Shown piece by piece: positions 62,131 to 64,000 of a DNA stretch of 64,000 nucleotides. Each line of letters starts with the position of its first letter. Positions within the stretch are counted from its first letter, which is position 1. Under the pieces are notes generated by a model. It saw only the letters and a list, made by a program, of their open reading frames with translations. It was not told the origin of the DNA and made no database searches. The translations under genes and the position numbers were made by a program. Source of the DNA: Anseranas semipalmata (Eukaryota > Chordata > Aves > Anseriformes > Anseranatidae); NCBI GenBank assembly GCA_013399115.1, contig VXAA01002243.1:6445-70444 (forward strand), in the 5' to 3' direction.

Positions 62131-62855
62131 GCATTTTTTTTCCTAATCCATTTCTAACCCTTGAGCTCTTACATGGGATCCTGCTGGTACATCTGAATGC
62201 CATTGCTTGGTTAGCTCTGGTTTCACAGGGGCACCCTTTTACTGAGGTTCTCAGAGACCTCACATGCTGTCAGCAGTGTGTGTCCTTATTGGGCTTTCTA
62301 TGTGCTGATGATCGAGGAGTAAATGCCTGTGAAGATGAAATACCAGCATGCTCACCTTTTACAGAACATATTTCCGTGTTTTGCCAAGCCTTTGTAAGCA
62401 CTTGGTACAGAAACAGCTCTGTTTATTGGAGGTGCTTGTTCCCCAAGCTCCTGGGACTGTGCCCAGTTGCAATCACAGCAGTGTTATTGCAGTTCCTTCC
62501 TGTCCCTTTGATGTAGCATTTGCTTTTTAAATTCCTGCTGCTTTCACTCATTTTTCTCAGTCTGCTTTTTGGCTGGGTTTCTGAAGGTACTGGGGCTCTT
62601 TCAGGGACAAATCTTTAATAGGGAGGGCATGTTTCTCCCACCTCACTTTTCGACTAATTCACAGTGTTAAAGCCTCATAGATTTACCAGCATCAACAACC
62701 TCTAGAAGCACAGCAAGGACTACGTCAAATTCAGCATCCCCTGTATAATGCTTAAAGAAGTCAGCTTTAATAACCAAGACAGTGAACCCTGTTTATTTCC
62801 CAGCTTCTCTCCTTATTCCCTCAAATTGCTGCAGGAGTTTAAGGAGTTCAGTGCC
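62131..62855. other. Non-coding stretch
   Basis: Nothing recognisable. The frames on the + strand belong to the gap artefact. Confidence 0.55.
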
Positions 62856-62859
62856 CTGG

Positions 62860-63060
62860 AGGAAGGACTTGACGCCTTGCAGGATTGAGCTATTAAATGT
62901 CAAAAACCTTGCAGCAAATACCCTAGAAACATAATTATTAACAAAACGGAGGGGACTCTCATGTATTCAGTCTCATTGTCCAAGAAGAGCAAGGTGCAAA
63001 TGGCAAACCTGACATCAACGCTGAACATAAATGGGTTATTTAAAACATTTTGAGTTGTAT
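62860..63060. other. Weak candidate conserved non-coding element
   Basis: Mid-complexity block with retained CpGs (GACGCC, AAACGGAGG, CAACGC) and homeodomain-type words (GAGCTATTAAATGTC, CATAATTATTAAC). There is no repeat and no good open frame. Conservation is untested. Confidence 0.22.
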
Positions 63061-63104
63061 TATCCAAGACATTCTATGTAGTCACAAAGACTTGTTTTTA
63101 AAAA

Positions 63105-63131
63105 GTTTTATTTATTTATTTATTTATTTTT
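63105..63131. repeat. (ATTT)n microsatellite
   Basis: Six TTTA tetramers in a row. Confidence 0.9.
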
Positions 63132-63512
63132 ATTGCAAACTTGGCAGAGGCCCTATAACTCTGCACAGGGCTATTGAGGGCTTTGCCATGTCAGAGAGCA
63201 ATTGGCATTTCTCTCTCTGTATAAGGAGGAAGGATGAGGCTGGAAAAAAAAAACAATCTTAAATAAAAAGACATTGAATCTACTATTTTTCTCTTAAAGT
63301 TAGTGTGGCTAAAATGTAGCAAAAGATGTATTGTAGGCATGCCTGGAGGACTATATTTTGCCTTACACAATTCTTTTAAACCATCTCTATGTTTTTTTTG
63401 TTTATGTTTTTGTTTTTGTTTTTTTGTAAGTACAATATAACAGAACAGGATTTCAAAATCAAATTACAATTTATTGCAAATTAATAGTGGGATTGAAGGA
63501 AAACTGTAAATG

Positions 63513-63660
63513 TCGTGGTTTAATGGACTGAGCATGCCTCTTGATCTTGATTTTAGGAGTGTTATCTCTACATTCTTGGGTAAGCAACTTACTTTTAATG
63601 TTTGTAAAATGGAAACAGCACTAATTTCCTTACTTCACATCCTATGAAGAATTAAGGTTA
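63513..63660 (+). mobile_element. MIR-like SINE remnant
   Basis: Best MIR-like match in the window. Forward order: GTCGTGGTTTAATGGACTGA with GCATG, then TTGATCTTGATTTTAGGAGT, then TTGGGTAAGCAACTTACTTT, TGTTTGTAAAATGGAAACAG, and CTTCACATCCTATGAAGAAT with TAAGG. The family order is GCGTGGTCTAGTGGATAGAG with CACG, a GGAGTCAGGAGACCTGGGTT block, TTGGGCAAGTCACTTAACCT, CATCTGTAAAATGGGGATAA, and CCTCATAGGGTTGTTGTGAG. Five blocks in the right order and spacing make this likely, despite high divergence. Confidence 0.6.
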
Positions 63661-64000
63661 CAATCCTACCCCAATCAGATCTATTTGGAGGAAGATCAAA
63701 GTTCATTTCAGGAAATGCCCTCGGTTAGACCCTATGGACTTCTGTGGGAGTGAGAGGGTGGCAGGAGAAGCAGAGTTACTCTGTTGTCCTTTCCTATTCA
63801 CTCTGTGCCAATCATCACAGCATCAGAGCACTTTCCCAAATTAAGATTTAAACAAAGAAGAGTAATGTCTGTCATGTGAAATTTCCTCTATTCCTCCCCC
63901 ACAAAGAAATGTTATGTGAGTGCTGTGTGGGAGGGATGTAGTGATATTCACATAAACAAAACGGGTAAATGCATATTTAAAAAAAAAAAAAAAAGAAGAA
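63661..64000. other. Non-coding end of window
   Basis: Nothing recognised. An A16 run lies at 63979-63994, close to the window end. Confidence 0.6.

Noticed and set aside
61685..62516. Two long open frames (185 and 192 codons) on opposite strands
   Set aside because: Both run through the 52-base N gap and its poly-T flanks. Their length is an artefact of translating Ns and homopolymers.

Overview
This window looks like nuclear DNA from a bird, and it is almost entirely non-coding. The avian call rests on its interspersed repeats. At least eight truncated CR1 LINE copies can be recognised. They carry the CR1 octamer tail (ATTCTATG-type units, read as AATCATAG on the other strand), the conserved 3' untranslated block, and the C-terminal end of the CR1 reverse transcriptase ORF. 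A ninth, much older CR1-like fragment and four faint MIR-like SINE remnants add an ancient amniote layer. There are no Alu, L1 or B-type SINEs. No prokaryotic gene organisation is present: no dense ORFs, no ribosome-binding sites, no operons. The longest gap-free open frame is 169 codons and resembles no protein I know.

Layout. Positions 1-93 are a small CpG-dense, GC-rich block that ends at a possible splice donor (GT at 94-95). It may be the edge of a CpG island and a non-coding first exon on the + strand. Everything after it is AT-rich and reads as intron or intergenic DNA. 4.6-8.5 kb holds microsatellites and two CR1 copies. 9.5-10 kb is a GC-rich block that may be a retroviral LTR remnant. 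14.9-16.8 kb is the most complex locus: a TATA-containing, LTR-like unit followed by a degenerate minisatellite (core GCCAGCTACTGGA) with a CR1 inserted in it. 18.4, 28.4 and 37.9 kb hold short CR1 tails. 40.6-41.9 kb is the longest CR1, about 1.3 kb, with a dead reverse transcriptase and a (TCTAT)10 tail. 43.6 kb is the ancient CR1-like fragment. 48-64 kb is repeat-poor and AT-rich, with a candidate poly(A) site near 56.23 kb and a compact C-run tract at 50.58 kb that should form a G-quadruplex on the minus strand.

No protein-coding exon could be supported. Several stretches with clustered homeodomain-, POU- or FOX-like words and small inverted repeats (about 4.0-4.3, 26.6-27.0, 31.4-31.8, 49.2-49.4, 57.6-57.8 and 62.9-63.1 kb) are put forward only as candidate conserved non-coding elements. 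The best is 31.4-31.8 kb. I found no new gene system. The items most worth checking are the CpG-rich first block, the 31.4-31.8 kb element, the LTR/minisatellite/CR1 nest and the G-quadruplex tract. Two runs of N (12812-12834 and 62067-62118) sit inside homopolymers, and single Ns occur at 38828 and 54063.
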